64,000 nt of DNA from Dielma sp000508965 (GCA_000508965.1 BAHV02000016.1:62001-126000); one strand, 5' to 3'; positions 17,076-25,483 are shown, numbered from the stretch's first letter. Notes: a model not told the origin generated them from the sequence alone. Numbers and translations: made by a program.

Positions 17076-17954
17076 CTACTCTTCTACATCAAAATCACAA
17101 TTTGCTGCACTGCCTGTACCATGGCACATCTCATCAAATACAAAATTGAATGATTGAATCATTTCGTCCAAATAATAATTTCTGGCCTTCTTGTTACAAG
17201 CATACATATCACCAATAAAGCCTTCATCATTCCCCATCGCATGAACAAGGGTTTCCAGGACCTTCATAAACTTCTTTTTTGAACAGCTTTCATACTGTCT
17301 GTTCACATATTTCTGGATATCTAACACACGAGCAGGATTATTTTCATTTTCCTCCAGAATTCCAAATGCAAGATCCATACCAAACTCATATCCATCAGCC
17401 TTAATTTGATCAATATCCATCTCTCCAAGCTCATCCTGGTATCCTCGCTTTTCCATTGCAGTTAAAGACGTTTCATATTGATCAATATATCCCATATCCG
17501 CAATAGTTTCAAAAATATCTCTGGATGCTTTCACCATCTTATCCATAATAATTTCTCTTTCAGCCAGCGGCATATTTGCCATGATAGTATCTAATGTCAT
17601 CATTGATTCTTCCTCCATCTCATTTTCATAAATACCATTGATATAAAAGTGGTTCGCCTTTCCATTGTTTGGAATGATACGCACCAGTTTACCAACCTGA
17701 ACCAGTTCCTGTACTGCCTGATCTACTCCATACCGAGTCGTATTCAGGTCTTTCTTTATTTCACTTTTGGGATAGATAACAAACAGATTCCCGTTATGAT
17801 CTACCCAGCCATTTTGCACCGCAAATTTCAAACGATCCAGAAATAAGCTGTATAGAATCTTTGCTGTATTTGACAGATTTTTGTATTTTTCCATCTGAAA
17901 CAGCACCTTTGGCACCTGCAGACAATCTACCGGCATATACTCCATCTTACTCAT
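17076..17954 (-). CDS. Second RepA_N-like replication protein
   Basis: 292 residues with the same N-terminal winged-helix pattern as the following gene (VPKVLFQMEKYKNLSNTAKILYSLFLDRLKFAVQNGWVD, then DLNTTRYGVDQAVQELVQVG). The C-terminal half is acidic and unlike the other initiator. It overlaps the preceding gene by 8 bases (ATGAGTAA) and lies 9 bases before the iteron-bearing repA, so the two are a tandem divergent pair. It may be a regulator or co-initiator; there is no iteron array inside it. Confidence 0.75.
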   Translation of the reverse strand: MSKMEYMPVDCLQVPKVLFQMEKYKNLSNTAKILYSLFLDRLKFAVQNGWVDHNGNLFVIYPKSEIKKDLNTTRYGVDQAVQELVQVGKLVRIIPNNGKANHFYINGIYENEMEEESMMTLDTIMANMPLAEREIIMDKMVKASRDIFETIADMGYIDQYETSLTAMEKRGYQDELGEMDIDQIKADGYEFGMDLAFGILEENENNPARVLDIQKYVNRQYESCSKKKFMKVLETLVHAMGNDEGFIGDMYACNKKARNYYLDEMIQSFNFVFDEMCHGTGSAANCDFDVEE

Positions 17955-18339
17955 TGATTGTTTCCTCCTTCTGTTTGTACAGCACTTCGGCTGAATTAAT
18001 ATTGATTTCCAGCATCCCTACAAACACCTGATAGTACAGCAGGCATATCTGTTCATCCTCTCTTGCCAGATACAATCCTTCCAGTTCATTGGACGGATGT
18101 TTCATTCCGTATACTGCCTGACAGATATCATGGATTTTCTCACATTCCACACTTCTAAGATGCATCTCCAAGGTGTGATTAAATCTCTGCCAGTCCTCCA
18201 GTTTCTGATTTACTGCCATCATGCACTGGAACAGTTCCGCTGCTTCACATGCTGCTGACAGCACTACATTTTTGTTGTTGATACTTCCATCGGCATTTTT
18301 CATATGCCCTACCATATACGCCTGATCTACTGAAACCAT
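17947..18339 (-). CDS. Hypothetical ICE protein
   Basis: 130 residues, not recognised. It is predicted mostly helical with a central AACEAAELFQCMMAVNQKLEDWQRFNHTLEMHL segment and a C-terminal acidic stretch. No signal peptide or TM helix. It lies between ssb and the RepA_N-like genes, overlapping the latter by 8 bases, so a role in element replication or its control is likely but unproven. Confidence 0.6.
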   Translation of the reverse strand: MVSVDQAYMVGHMKNADGSINNKNVVLSAACEAAELFQCMMAVNQKLEDWQRFNHTLEMHLRSVECEKIHDICQAVYGMKHPSNELEGLYLAREDEQICLLYYQVFVGMLEININSAEVLYKQKEETINE

Positions 18340-18352
18340 CTTTTATCCTCCT

Positions 18353-18751
18353 CTATCTAAACGGCATTTCTTCTTCCATACCCTCTGGGATCTCTAAGAA
18401 CCCTTCCGCATCTTCTGGAAACGGTGGTCTGTCAACCATTTTTGCACCTGCGAATTCAATCCGGTTTGCATACACTTCGGTGGTATAGATCTTTTTCCCA
18501 GTATCCTTATCTTCATAATTACCTGTGACAATCTCGCCTTCCACCATGACCTTCGTTCCCTGCATCAGATAATCTCTGGCAAATTCTGCTTTCTTTGCAA
18601 AAGCCTTTACCGGAATGAAACTGACTTCATCGGAATAATTTCTTCTGACTGCCAGAACAAACTTGGCAATCTTATGAAGTCCTTTTTCATTCTCCACTTC
18701 GTTGTATCCGGGATTTCTTACTAATCGCCCGGAAATAACTGTTGTATTCAT
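18353..18751 (-). CDS. ssb: Single-stranded DNA-binding protein
   Basis: 132 residues with an OB-fold: N-terminal NTTVISGRLVRNPGY, then KIAKFVLAVRRNY, and AFAKKAEFARDYLMQGTKVMVEGEI. The C-terminus is acidic and ends MPFR instead of the exact DIPF tip of chromosomal SSB. It protects single strands during transfer or rolling-circle replication. Same-strand neighbours are the replication genes. Confidence 0.9.
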   Translation of the reverse strand: MNTTVISGRLVRNPGYNEVENEKGLHKIAKFVLAVRRNYSDEVSFIPVKAFAKKAEFARDYLMQGTKVMVEGEIVTGNYEDKDTGKKIYTTEVYANRIEFAGAKMVDRPPFPEDAEGFLEIPEGMEEEMPFR

Positions 18752-18764
18752 TGGCTTACCCCTC

Positions 18765-19163
18765 CTATGCTTTCATTGATTTGTAACAGATACCGATACA
18801 TGGTCCACATTTTCCATAGGCACATCCGTAACATTCATCTTTTTCCAACTCTTCCTGCTTCATTTCATCGGCAAACATTCCTAACAGTGTTGTGTAAATC
18901 TTTTTCATTGCCAGGAATTTTTCTTCTGCTTTTTCCATCTTCTCTTTGTAAAATGGGATCAGTTCACGAAGAACTGGATGGAAACGTTCATTTTCATCAT
19001 CCCAGGCACAGGTTTTCATCATACAGCGTGGCTGTTTCTCATAATTGCCCAGATAATATGGGCAGAACGTACAGCCTCTTTTTTTAACAATTGCCACCGG
19101 AATCACTGGCATCTGACTTTTGATTTCCTTTGTTACATGCTTACTTTCAATTCGCTCTCTCAT
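18765..19163 (-). CDS. Cysteine-rich hypothetical protein
   Basis: 132 residues from ATG 19163, chosen because GGAGG lies 9 bases upstream; a longer frame opens at 19232 inside the terminator region. Two Cys groups (GCTFCPYYLG with CMMKTC; CYGCAYGKCGPCIGIC near the C-terminus) suggest metal binding or an Fe-S cluster. The middle is helical. Function not known. It is the first gene after the terminator at 19233-19280, so its promoter should lie in 19165-19235. Confidence 0.6.
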   Translation of the reverse strand: MRERIESKHVTKEIKSQMPVIPVAIVKKRGCTFCPYYLGNYEKQPRCMMKTCAWDDENERFHPVLRELIPFYKEKMEKAEEKFLAMKKIYTTLLGMFADEMKQEELEKDECYGCAYGKCGPCIGICYKSMKA

Positions 19164-19232
19164 CTTAAAAATCCTCCAAGAATATATATATTTGCAAAAG
19201 GGAATTCCCCTGAATTGCCTGTTTTTAAGCAC

Positions 19233-19280
19233 AAAAAAAGAGGCAGACTTACGATTTTTATTTTCGCAAGCCTGCCTCTT
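19233..19280 (-). terminator. Strong rho-independent terminator
   Basis: A 16-bp stem (19238-19253 with 19265-19280, two G-U pairs) with an 11-base AT loop, followed on the minus strand by a T-run. It ends the par/small-gene transcript and separates it from the ssb/rep group. Confidence 0.9.
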
Positions 19281-19294
19281 ATCAATCTAATATT

Positions 19295-19606
19295 CTATTT
19301 TCCAATGACATACCGTATAAACACGTATATCGCTCTGATCACATACACTGGAATCATGATGCTTCCAATCAATGCTCCAATAATGACACTTAATGCAGCC
19401 ATCCCAAGTGTTGCTGTGGTATCCATTCCTCTCGGAATTAGAATCAACCGCATTTTATGTATTCCAAATGGAAGTCCGGCAATAAATACCCACCAGAACC
19501 AATCCGTCTGCCCACTGACCTTCATAATTGTTTTTGTCATCCAAAACCAGAATACCATAAATGCCAGTGGCAGAATTGATTTTTTAATTACATCTTCAAT
19601 CGTCAT
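19295..19606 (-). CDS. Hypothetical membrane protein
   Basis: 103 residues with three hydrophobic stretches (ILPLAFMVFWFWM, WFWWVFIAGLPFG, LGMAALSVIIGALIGSIMIPVYVI). No known family is recognised with certainty. The ATG overlaps the stop of the upstream 53-residue gene (ATGA), so they are coupled. A terminator follows directly. Confidence 0.6.
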   Translation of the reverse strand: MTIEDVIKKSILPLAFMVFWFWMTKTIMKVSGQTDWFWWVFIAGLPFGIHKMRLILIPRGMDTTATLGMAALSVIIGALIGSIMIPVYVIRAIYVFIRYVIGK

Positions 19607-19764
19607 CTTTTTTTCTCCCTCTGTCTGATTCCTTCCGCCACCTCCCGATTAAGGTTTGCCAGTATTTCTCTAACCACAGGAGAATCCAATCGAAAGGTTT
19701 CCAGATCTTTCTCCGTAAGCTCCCTTCCGTTCGCATCATATCTTCGTACAATTTTTAAAGCCAT
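19603..19764 (-). CDS. Small hypothetical protein (53 aa)
   Basis: MALKIVRRYDANGRELTEKD begins a 53-residue charged protein ending in Arg/Lys-rich sequence. It has an AAGGAAG ribosome site and an ATGA overlap with the following membrane-protein gene. The neighbour spacing and coupling support a real gene. The LTEKDLETFRLDSPVVREI helix suggests a small DNA- or protein-binding factor, without further evidence. Confidence 0.55.
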   Translation of the reverse strand: MALKIVRRYDANGRELTEKDLETFRLDSPVVREILANLNREVAEGIRQREKKR

Positions 19765-19768
19765 ACTT

Positions 19769-19903
19769 TCACTTCCTTCCTGCTGATAATCCTAATGTTT
19801 TCAACAAATGTTTAAATTTCTCTCTTTTTATCCGTTTAACACGTATCTTTTCTATCTTTTTCAGATAGACTTGTATTCTACTTGCCATATCTTCATTGTT
19901 CAT
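19769..19903 (-). CDS. Small basic hypothetical protein (44 aa)
   Basis: A 44-residue, Lys/Arg-rich helical peptide. Its ATG overlaps the parB stop (ATGA) and its stop lies 4 bases before the next gene, a strong sign of a real translationally coupled gene. Possibly a small DNA-binding accessory of the partition operon; this is inference only. Confidence 0.5.
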   Translation of the reverse strand: MNNEDMASRIQVYLKKIEKIRVKRIKREKFKHLLKTLGLSAGRK

Positions 19904-20805
19904 TCTTTACCCTCTCTTTCTGCCCACGATGCCAGAAGCATAAATATAATTTCTTCCATCTGAGTCTTTGTATATGTCTCTGGAAAATATTGTTTCAATT
20001 TCTTCGCCGGAATCTGCACCTGAACTTTTTCAATACTTTCATTCATGCAAATCTGGTCAATCTCTGAATACGTCAACATCCGTTCTTTTGAAATCTGTTT
20101 CAATTCCTTTGCCTGCTTCATGGACGGTACTATATTGTGATTATGCATATACTGAAGTAATATCTGCTGCTCTTCAGTTCTCAAATAGGAAACTTCAACA
20201 GCTGTATTAAAGGGAAGCTTCTTCTCGTCTGCCAATTCTAAAAACTCTGCGATCAACTCTGTCAGATGAATATATCGAAGAATCTGTCTGGAACTATCTC
20301 CTGTATTCTGACTGACTTCTTCCGCCGCTAACTTCTTGCCAACTTGGCAAGAAGTTAAATCAGACCGTTTCCCCTGACGCTTTAACGCCTCATATTTCAT
20401 TTTATAAGCGAATGCCTTTTCGCTGATTAGTAGCTCTTCTCGCTGAATGTTGGAATCTACCATGATCACCGTCGCTTCGTCATCTGTAATATCTTTGATG
20501 ATAACCGGCATTTTCTCTAATCCTGCAAGTTCACATGCTCGTTTTCGCCGATGACCAGCTACAAGCTCATAACCACCGGACTCTCTCAACCGCACAATAC
20601 CGGGAACCAACACGCCATATTGTGTAATGCTTTCAGACAATTCCTCCATTTTCTTATCATCTTTTACTTGAAATGGGTGATTTGGAAACGGATGAAGGCT
20701 TCCTATTGCTATCTCACTGATTCCATTGGTTGTCTCTTCGCTTGTTCCAAACAACGCATCAAGCGGCTGTAAGGAAATGGGTGTTGCTCTTTTTTTAGAT
20801 GGCAT
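19900..20805 (-). CDS. parB: ParB/Spo0J-family partition protein
   Basis: 301 residues. The ParB N-terminal CTPase/DNA-sliding domain carries YELVAGHRRKRACELAG (box II) and ITDDEATVIMVDSNIQREEL. A central helix-turn-helix follows (SDLTSCQVGKKLAAEEVSQNTGDSSRQILRYIHL). It overlaps the parA stop by 11 bases. It should bind a centromere-like site on the excised element and act with ParA. No obvious parS repeat was found nearby by eye. Confidence 0.92.
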   Translation of the reverse strand: MPSKKRATPISLQPLDALFGTSEETTNGISEIAIGSLHPFPNHPFQVKDDKKMEELSESITQYGVLVPGIVRLRESGGYELVAGHRRKRACELAGLEKMPVIIKDITDDEATVIMVDSNIQREELLISEKAFAYKMKYEALKRQGKRSDLTSCQVGKKLAAEEVSQNTGDSSRQILRYIHLTELIAEFLELADEKKLPFNTAVEVSYLRTEEQQILLQYMHNHNIVPSMKQAKELKQISKERMLTYSEIDQICMNESIEKVQVQIPAKKLKQYFPETYTKTQMEEIIFMLLASWAEREGKE

Positions 20806-21580
20806 CTTTCAGCACCTCCTCCGTCACTCTCCGATAAGCTTCTGTAGCTTTGCCTTTCGGATCATAAGAGAAAATACTCTGTCCTTCTCTGACTGCCTCC
20901 TTCATTCTTACGGAAAATGGAATATAATTATCAAAGATATTAATTTGACTTCCATATACATTTCTGAGAAGTTCCATATTATTCCTGGCATCATTCGTAT
21001 GAGCATCCACCATCGTAAACAGAATTCCACCGACTTGCAGCTTCGGATTGATTTGCTTACGGACCTTACCGATCGTTTTTAATAACTGCTGCAATCCTTT
21101 GATTGGCAGGTAAGACGCTTCAACCGGAATTAGTACTTCATCTGATGCAGCCAGTGCATTGATTGTGATCATTCCCAATGATGGCATACAATCAATGATA
21201 ATTGCATCATATTGATCCTTGATACCATATAAAATCTGTTTCAATACATATTCCCTGCTCATTGCATTTACCAACTGTACTTCCGTACCTGCCAGTCCAA
21301 TGTTAGAACAGATAATGTCTATTCCTTCTGCCTGATGCCTGATATAACAGTCTGAAGGAATATCTTCATCTTTCATTACTGTATCCATAAGAGCTGTAAG
21401 TGTTTCATTACTTTCATCACAATCACGATATCCAAATCCTGCGGATACATCAGACTGTGGATCTGCATCTACAATCAACACTTTCATATTCTTTTGTGCC
21501 AATCCTACTGCTAAATTAGCTGTACATGCGGATTTTCCCGTTCCCCCTTTTTGGTTTACAATAGAAATAATTCTAGCCAT
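20795..21580 (-). CDS. parA: ParA-family partition ATPase
   Basis: A Walker-type partition ATPase of 261 residues. The deviant Walker A is NQKGGTGKSACT near residue 12; Walker A' is VLIVDADPQSD; Walker B is YDAIIIDCMPSLG. The ATG at 21580 (MARIIS) is preferred over 21598 by family alignment and the AAAGGTGATG region upstream. It is the first gene inside the element. A large inverted repeat lies just upstream and may regulate it. Confidence 0.93.
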   Translation of the reverse strand: MARIISIVNQKGGTGKSACTANLAVGLAQKNMKVLIVDADPQSDVSAGFGYRDCDESNETLTALMDTVMKDEDIPSDCYIRHQAEGIDIICSNIGLAGTEVQLVNAMSREYVLKQILYGIKDQYDAIIIDCMPSLGMITINALAASDEVLIPVEASYLPIKGLQQLLKTIGKVRKQINPKLQVGGILFTMVDAHTNDARNNMELLRNVYGSQINIFDNYIPFSVRMKEAVREGQSIFSYDPKGKATEAYRRVTEEVLKDAI

Positions 21581-21609
21581 TTTTTCATCACCTTTCAATC
21601 AATAAAAAT

Positions 21610-21657
21610 GACCGAATCAGCTAAACAGATTTTCATCCATTACGAGCTAATTCGGTC
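21610..21657. terminator. 13-bp inverted repeat with T-runs, upstream of parA
   Basis: GACCGAATCAGCT pairs with AGCTAATTCGGTC across a 22-base spacer. A T-rich run follows on both strands (CATTTTTATT on minus, CTGTTTTTCG on plus), so it could terminate both ways. It lies between the ICE edge and parA and may insulate the element or attenuate parA. Confidence 0.6.
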
Positions 21658-22485
21658 CTGTTTTTCGCTATTAAATTGTAATATCACCACTTTCGTGATA
21701 CAGTAAAAGCATCTCAGATAAAAGCGGAAATTTTCTTTCATCTGAATAAGTTTTTTATAAAAGGTAGGCCTTTCCTTCATAAATTTGTTGATTCGTTGCA
21801 AGTTTTTTTCAGGACCAAATCGACTCAACCCCTTGTATTTACTGGGTTTCCGTTGATTTAGTCTTATTTTATCATCATCATCCCCTTTACGGCAACCCAT
21901 ATAATACAAAAAATTATATATAACATAATACAATCCATAATCGACATAACCAATAAATATATTAAACTGGTTTAAAGTCCAATAATTTATATCGTCTTTT
22001 ATAACCTCATGATTAGTAGATAAAATAACATTATCCATAGGGTTATTATTAACTAAACCAATTGTAACAGCATACTTATAAACCTTTTTTAACACATAAA
22101 ATAAACGTTCTGCATAAGTATAACTATATGTGTTATAAAAATTATCTACATATTTTTGTAAAGTATACTTATCAAGCATATTTACTTTATACAAACCTAT
22201 ATCTTTATTGATTTTACCAATTAAATAATTATCGGTTTTCAATGATGATGATTTTACCTTTTTAGCAGCATAGTATACATACATTTTTGTTAATTCTTCA
22301 AATGTTATACTTGTTAATGCTTCTATCTTATTTTGACAAGATAAAATAAATATTTCTTCCATGCGCTGAGCTTCTTTTTTTAACCTTGCACCTTTAGCAA
22401 GCCGATTATATTGTACATACTCACCTAAAGCATTTTTGTACTTACCACGATAATAATATTTATTATTTTGCTTATAAACAGCCAT
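21640..22485 (-). pseudogene. int: Tyrosine integrase, catalytic domain lost (interrupted by ICE end)
   Basis: From ATG 22485 (AGGGGTG ribosome site) the frame gives an integrase N-terminal arm-binding domain (VYKQNNKYYYRGKYKNALGEY), then a core-binding domain. The catalytic domain starts normally (VDYGLYYVIYNFLYYMGCRKGD, first catalytic Arg). After that the sequence is unrelated: no HxxR, no catalytic Tyr. The last roughly 80 residues come from the ICE end, which is less AT-rich. The gene starts about 120 bases beyond the 3' end of tRNA-His and reads away from it, the standard layout for an element integrated in a tRNA gene. It cannot be an active recombinase as it stands. Confidence 0.75.
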
Positions 22486-22567
22486 ATTATCACCCCTATG
22501 GTAATAGTATAACACTTCAAAAGTAAATTTTTTATACATATTTTATGCATATATACATATTAACATT

Positions 22568-22591
22568 AAAAAAAGCCTATTAAATAGGCTT
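22568..22591 (-). terminator. tRNA-His terminator
   Basis: On the minus strand AGCCTAT / ATAGGCT with a 3-base loop is followed by seven Ts, 12 bases after the tRNA 3' end. Confidence 0.85.
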
Positions 22592-22602
22592 ATTTTGCTA
22601 TA

Positions 22603-22679
22603 TGGGGCGACTGATGGGATTCGAACCCACGCATGACGGGACCACAACCCGCTGTGTTAACCGCTTCACCACAATCGCC
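22603..22679 (-). tRNA. tRNA-His (anticodon GUG)
   Basis: A 77-nt cloverleaf read on the minus strand. The acceptor stem is GGCGATTG with CAGTCGCC, an 8-bp stem that includes the extra G-1:C73 pair diagnostic of tRNA-His. The anticodon loop is TTGTGGT between GCGGG and CCCGT. The T-arm carries GGTTCGAATCC. The CCA end is encoded. It is the probable attachment site of the integrase remnant next to it. Confidence 0.95.
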
Positions 22680-22701
22680 AGATAGTTGCTTAGCGAGTAT
22701 T

Positions 22702-22730
22702 ATTATATCTAAAAGCAACTAATTTGTAAA
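22702..22730 (-). promoter_or_regulatory. Sigma-A-type promoter of tRNA-His
   Basis: TTTACA (22725-22730), a 17-base spacer and a consensus TATAAT (22702-22707) lie about 25 bases before the tRNA. A 9-bp inverted repeat TAGTTGCTT / AAGCAACTA (22683-22691, 22713-22721) surrounds the -10 box. Confidence 0.8.
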
Positions 22731-22807
22731 GTCTTTTTTTGAAACTTTATAAACATTTTAGTGGATTCCATACAAGATAAAGAAAACACTGTTTTAATAA
22801 TGATAGA

Positions 22808-24505
22808 CTAAACCGCTGATAGCTTATATAATGAATAGAAAACCTGCTTGCGATCAAGCAATTCATTAAAGGTGCCGCTCTCGCAGAGTGTTCCGTGATG
22901 CATAACTAATATCTCATCAAACTGCGCAAGTGTTTCTGCCTGAAGCCGATGTGTTACATAAATGCATGTCTGATTCTGAATCGATAAAATAGCTTCTTCA
23001 ACCTTTTGTGCAGTTGCATTATCTAAGGCTGAAGTTGCCTCATCAACAAACAGAATCGGCGTATTCCTCAGCAATGCACGGGCAATCGCTACTCGCTGGC
23101 GTTCACCGCCGGACAAGTTTTTGCCGTTTTCACCACAGCGATATGCCAGTCCCTTCTCATTCGATACTGCTGTTAAGCCGCTGATTGCAATCACCTTTTC
23201 CACTTCATCTTTATCAAAATCCTTATACATTGAAATATTGGCATACAAAGAGTCATCGAATATAAACACGTTCTGCTGAATCAATGATAAACACGCAGAT
23301 AACGAGGCTGAACTGATTTGATTAAGCGGCTGATCATCATAATAAATATTACCGCTGGCTGCATCTATATAGCCCATTAAAAGATTCAGCAGTGTTGATT
23401 TACCGCTGCCGCTGCTGCCGACAATGACATACCGTTTATTTTTCTTAAAAGTAAAATTGATTTCTTTAAGCATTGGCTTATCAGTATAACCAAAAGTCAG
23501 ATTTTCAACTCGAATTGCCTCATTAAAAGCTACAAGCTCATCATGTTTTGTATCCTGCTCACAGATCATCAGAGTCTGCAGCCGTTCGATCAGCGCCGCA
23601 CCCGCCTGATATCCGCTGTATAAAATAGGCAGCTGCTGAAGCGGTGCGATAACATAATTAAGCAGCTGAATAAAGGCAATCACAGCCGCTGCTGATATTT
23701 CACCTTGAATGGACAGATAAGCGCCATAACCAAAGACAAGAAAATTAATGATCGATGAGGCAAGCATTGAAAGAACTTGGATAAAATAATTTAAACCGCG
23801 GCGTTGCTTTTTATCTGTTTCAAGAGATCGATTTCGCTGATTAAATAATGCCTGAATTTCCTTTTCAGACTGAAAACTCTTAATGATGGAAAACCCGCCA
23901 AATAAATTTTTAACTAAAGAAGTAAAAGCGCTGTTGCCCTCAGAGACGTTTTTTTCCTTTTCAGCCAGCTGATTGCCAAAAATTATAGAAATCAGAAAAG
24001 GCAGAAAACAAGCAAATAAAACACATAAAGCGAGCTTCCAGTTTAAATAAAGCATTGCCGCAATACCACTGATCAATAATGATAAATGAGTAAAAAAACT
24101 GATTCGGGCACTCAAATAATTCGTCTCAATAGAATGAATATCATTAGTCAGCGAGGAAATATAAGTCCCCTCATCCGCTTGCTGAAAAGCCGTAATATTT
24201 TTCTTTAGATAACGTTCAAAGCATGTTTCTTTAAATTGAATCAGTGCTTTTTGGATATATCGATTCGTAAATACATTAGCCAGTTGGGTTATCAGCAGAT
24301 AGAAAAGCAGATAAGCAATACAGATTACCAAGAGTTTAACCAGCTCAGGCAGCGTACCGCCGCCGGCAATTTCCATCAATGCCTTCAATATGAAAGCTAA
24401 AACGATTGACAGAAAGGATTGGATGATTGTCAGGCATACAGCCACTGTCAGATTTAACTTATTATGCTTATTAAATTGTTGTTTGATATTCATTGATTCA
24501 TTCAT
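22808..24505 (-). CDS. ABC exporter, fused membrane and ATPase domains
   Basis: 565 residues from ATG 24505 (AAGGAAG upstream). Residues 1-310 hold six TM helices of type-I exporter style; 330-565 hold the nucleotide-binding domain: Walker A VGSSGSGKSTLL, Q-loop LIQQNVFI, signature LSGGERQRVAIARALL, Walker B PILFVDEATSALD, H-loop CIYVTHR. It works as a homodimer or heterodimer half-transporter. The substrate is unknown (lipid, drug or peptide). Its start overlaps the end of the XRE regulator gene by 8 bases, so the two form an operon. Confidence 0.92.
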   Translation of the reverse strand: MNESMNIKQQFNKHNKLNLTVAVCLTIIQSFLSIVLAFILKALMEIAGGGTLPELVKLLVICIAYLLFYLLITQLANVFTNRYIQKALIQFKETCFERYLKKNITAFQQADEGTYISSLTNDIHSIETNYLSARISFFTHLSLLISGIAAMLYLNWKLALCVLFACFLPFLISIIFGNQLAEKEKNVSEGNSAFTSLVKNLFGGFSIIKSFQSEKEIQALFNQRNRSLETDKKQRRGLNYFIQVLSMLASSIINFLVFGYGAYLSIQGEISAAAVIAFIQLLNYVIAPLQQLPILYSGYQAGAALIERLQTLMICEQDTKHDELVAFNEAIRVENLTFGYTDKPMLKEINFTFKKNKRYVIVGSSGSGKSTLLNLLMGYIDAASGNIYYDDQPLNQISSASLSACLSLIQQNVFIFDDSLYANISMYKDFDKDEVEKVIAISGLTAVSNEKGLAYRCGENGKNLSGGERQRVAIARALLRNTPILFVDEATSALDNATAQKVEEAILSIQNQTCIYVTHRLQAETLAQFDEILVMHHGTLCESGTFNELLDRKQVFYSLYKLSAV

Positions 24506-25367
24506 TTTTTCTTCCTTTTCCAGAAAACAAGGGAAGATGACGATCATTCAGGTTCATATAGTACAGGTTTGTTTGACTGTCTACCAATGCCTTGGCAATG
24601 ATAAAAAATGGCAGAATCTGATTATCACCGCTTAGTTGATAAGAAATCAGCAGTTTATCCTCGGTCTCTATTTCTGTACGATAGAGCCAGCTGCGATCTG
24701 TCATTTCATCTAAAATCATCAGCACTGCCGTCTCTTCGATCTTCAATCTTGAGACAATTAGTGAAGCCGTAAAGCTCTGCGCTTTATTTGCAAATATGAA
24801 CAGCAAAATCTTAACGGTATCAGGTTTCGCAAGGAAACTGAATAATTCAGTATATTCTGCTGCGGCAGCCAGCTCCTGATTAAAACCGCCTTTAGGTTCA
24901 GGAAACAGCATGAAATAATGAAATTCCTTTTTCAGCAGCATGTATGCAACTCCCTCATCCAAGCTGATCAGCGACTTCATAAACATTTCAGACTCCTTGG
25001 GCAGCTGCGGAAGGTTATCATAATAAATGTTTTTCACAAGATCGATGCCGACTAAGCCGCGGATCATTGCCCAGCATATTTGAAAGGCATGTTCAAAACG
25101 TTCTTCTTTTGATTTATTAATTAAATCAATCAATACATCGTCAAATATATTACGGGCAGCCGTCTCACTGCGGCCATAAAGCGAATCGATACTGACATGA
25201 AAATAATCGGCAAGCAGCGGCAGCATTTCCGCATCCGGACTGCCGCCATGTTCCCATTTAGAAACCGCCTGCGTACTGACATTTACTGCCCGGCCCAATT
25301 CTTCCTTAGTAATTCCTCTTTGTTTTCTTAATTTATAAATTGTTTCACCTAAATTTGTTTTTTTCAT
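24498..25367 (-). CDS. XRE-family transcriptional regulator
   Basis: 289 residues from ATG 25367 (AGGAGCG ribosome site; a longer frame opens at 25430). Residues 5-65 are a helix-turn-helix of XRE type (ITKEELGRAVNVSTQAVSKWEHGGSP, then ADYFHVSIDSLYG). The C-terminal 220 residues form a helical sensor domain with MarR-like elements (ASLIVSRLKIEETAVLMILDEMTDRSWL). Translationally coupled to the ABC exporter, so it likely controls it in response to the exported molecule. Confidence 0.88.
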   Translation of the reverse strand: MKKTNLGETIYKLRKQRGITKEELGRAVNVSTQAVSKWEHGGSPDAEMLPLLADYFHVSIDSLYGRSETAARNIFDDVLIDLINKSKEERFEHAFQICWAMIRGLVGIDLVKNIYYDNLPQLPKESEMFMKSLISLDEGVAYMLLKKEFHYFMLFPEPKGGFNQELAAAAEYTELFSFLAKPDTVKILLFIFANKAQSFTASLIVSRLKIEETAVLMILDEMTDRSWLYRTEIETEDKLLISYQLSGDNQILPFFIIAKALVDSQTNLYYMNLNDRHLPLFSGKGRKNE

Positions 25368-25384
25368 CAGCGCGCTCCTGAATA

Positions 25385-25396
25385 TATCAATTGATA
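25385..25396. promoter_or_regulatory. Palindromic operator candidate
   Basis: A perfect 12-bp palindrome TATCAATTGATA sits between the promoter and the XRE start codon. A half-similar ATCAATTATC lies farther upstream at about 25471-25480. This suggests autoregulation by the XRE protein. Confidence 0.45.
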
Positions 25397-25401
25397 ATTT
25401 A

Positions 25402-25430
25402 ATTATAGGTCTTCCATCAGTTGAATACAA
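25402..25430 (-). promoter_or_regulatory. Promoter of the XRE-ABC operon
   Basis: TTGTAT (25425-25430), 17-base spacer, TATAAT (25402-25407) on the minus strand, about 35 bases upstream of the ATG. The -35 box is imperfect, which fits a regulated promoter. Confidence 0.6.
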
Positions 25431-25483
25431 CCAACCATTTTGCCATAAAAATCAACCGTTAGTTTAATAAATCAATTATCAAG

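Larger units (their letters stand above)
1..21890. mobile_element. Integrative and conjugative element, one arm (Tn1549/CTn-like)
   Basis: The minus-strand gene order parA, parB, ssb, RepA_N genes, dnaC-like, PcfB, VirD4, Maff2, VirB6, PrgI, VirB4, DUF3789, NlpC/P60 hydrolase, DUF4315, DUF4366, topB, Cna-type surface protein is the conserved backbone of Tn1549-like elements of Clostridia. The left side runs off the window. The right boundary is placed by inference at about 21,850-21,895, where an AT-rich integrase reading frame loses similarity just after its first catalytic arginine and base composition changes. Relaxase and excision genes are not in view. Confidence 0.8.

Noticed and set aside
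21640..22485. The split integrase as the ICE's own active recombinase
   Set aside because: It lacks the His/Arg/Tyr half of the active site, is more AT-rich than the ICE, and its frame changes character at the presumed element edge.
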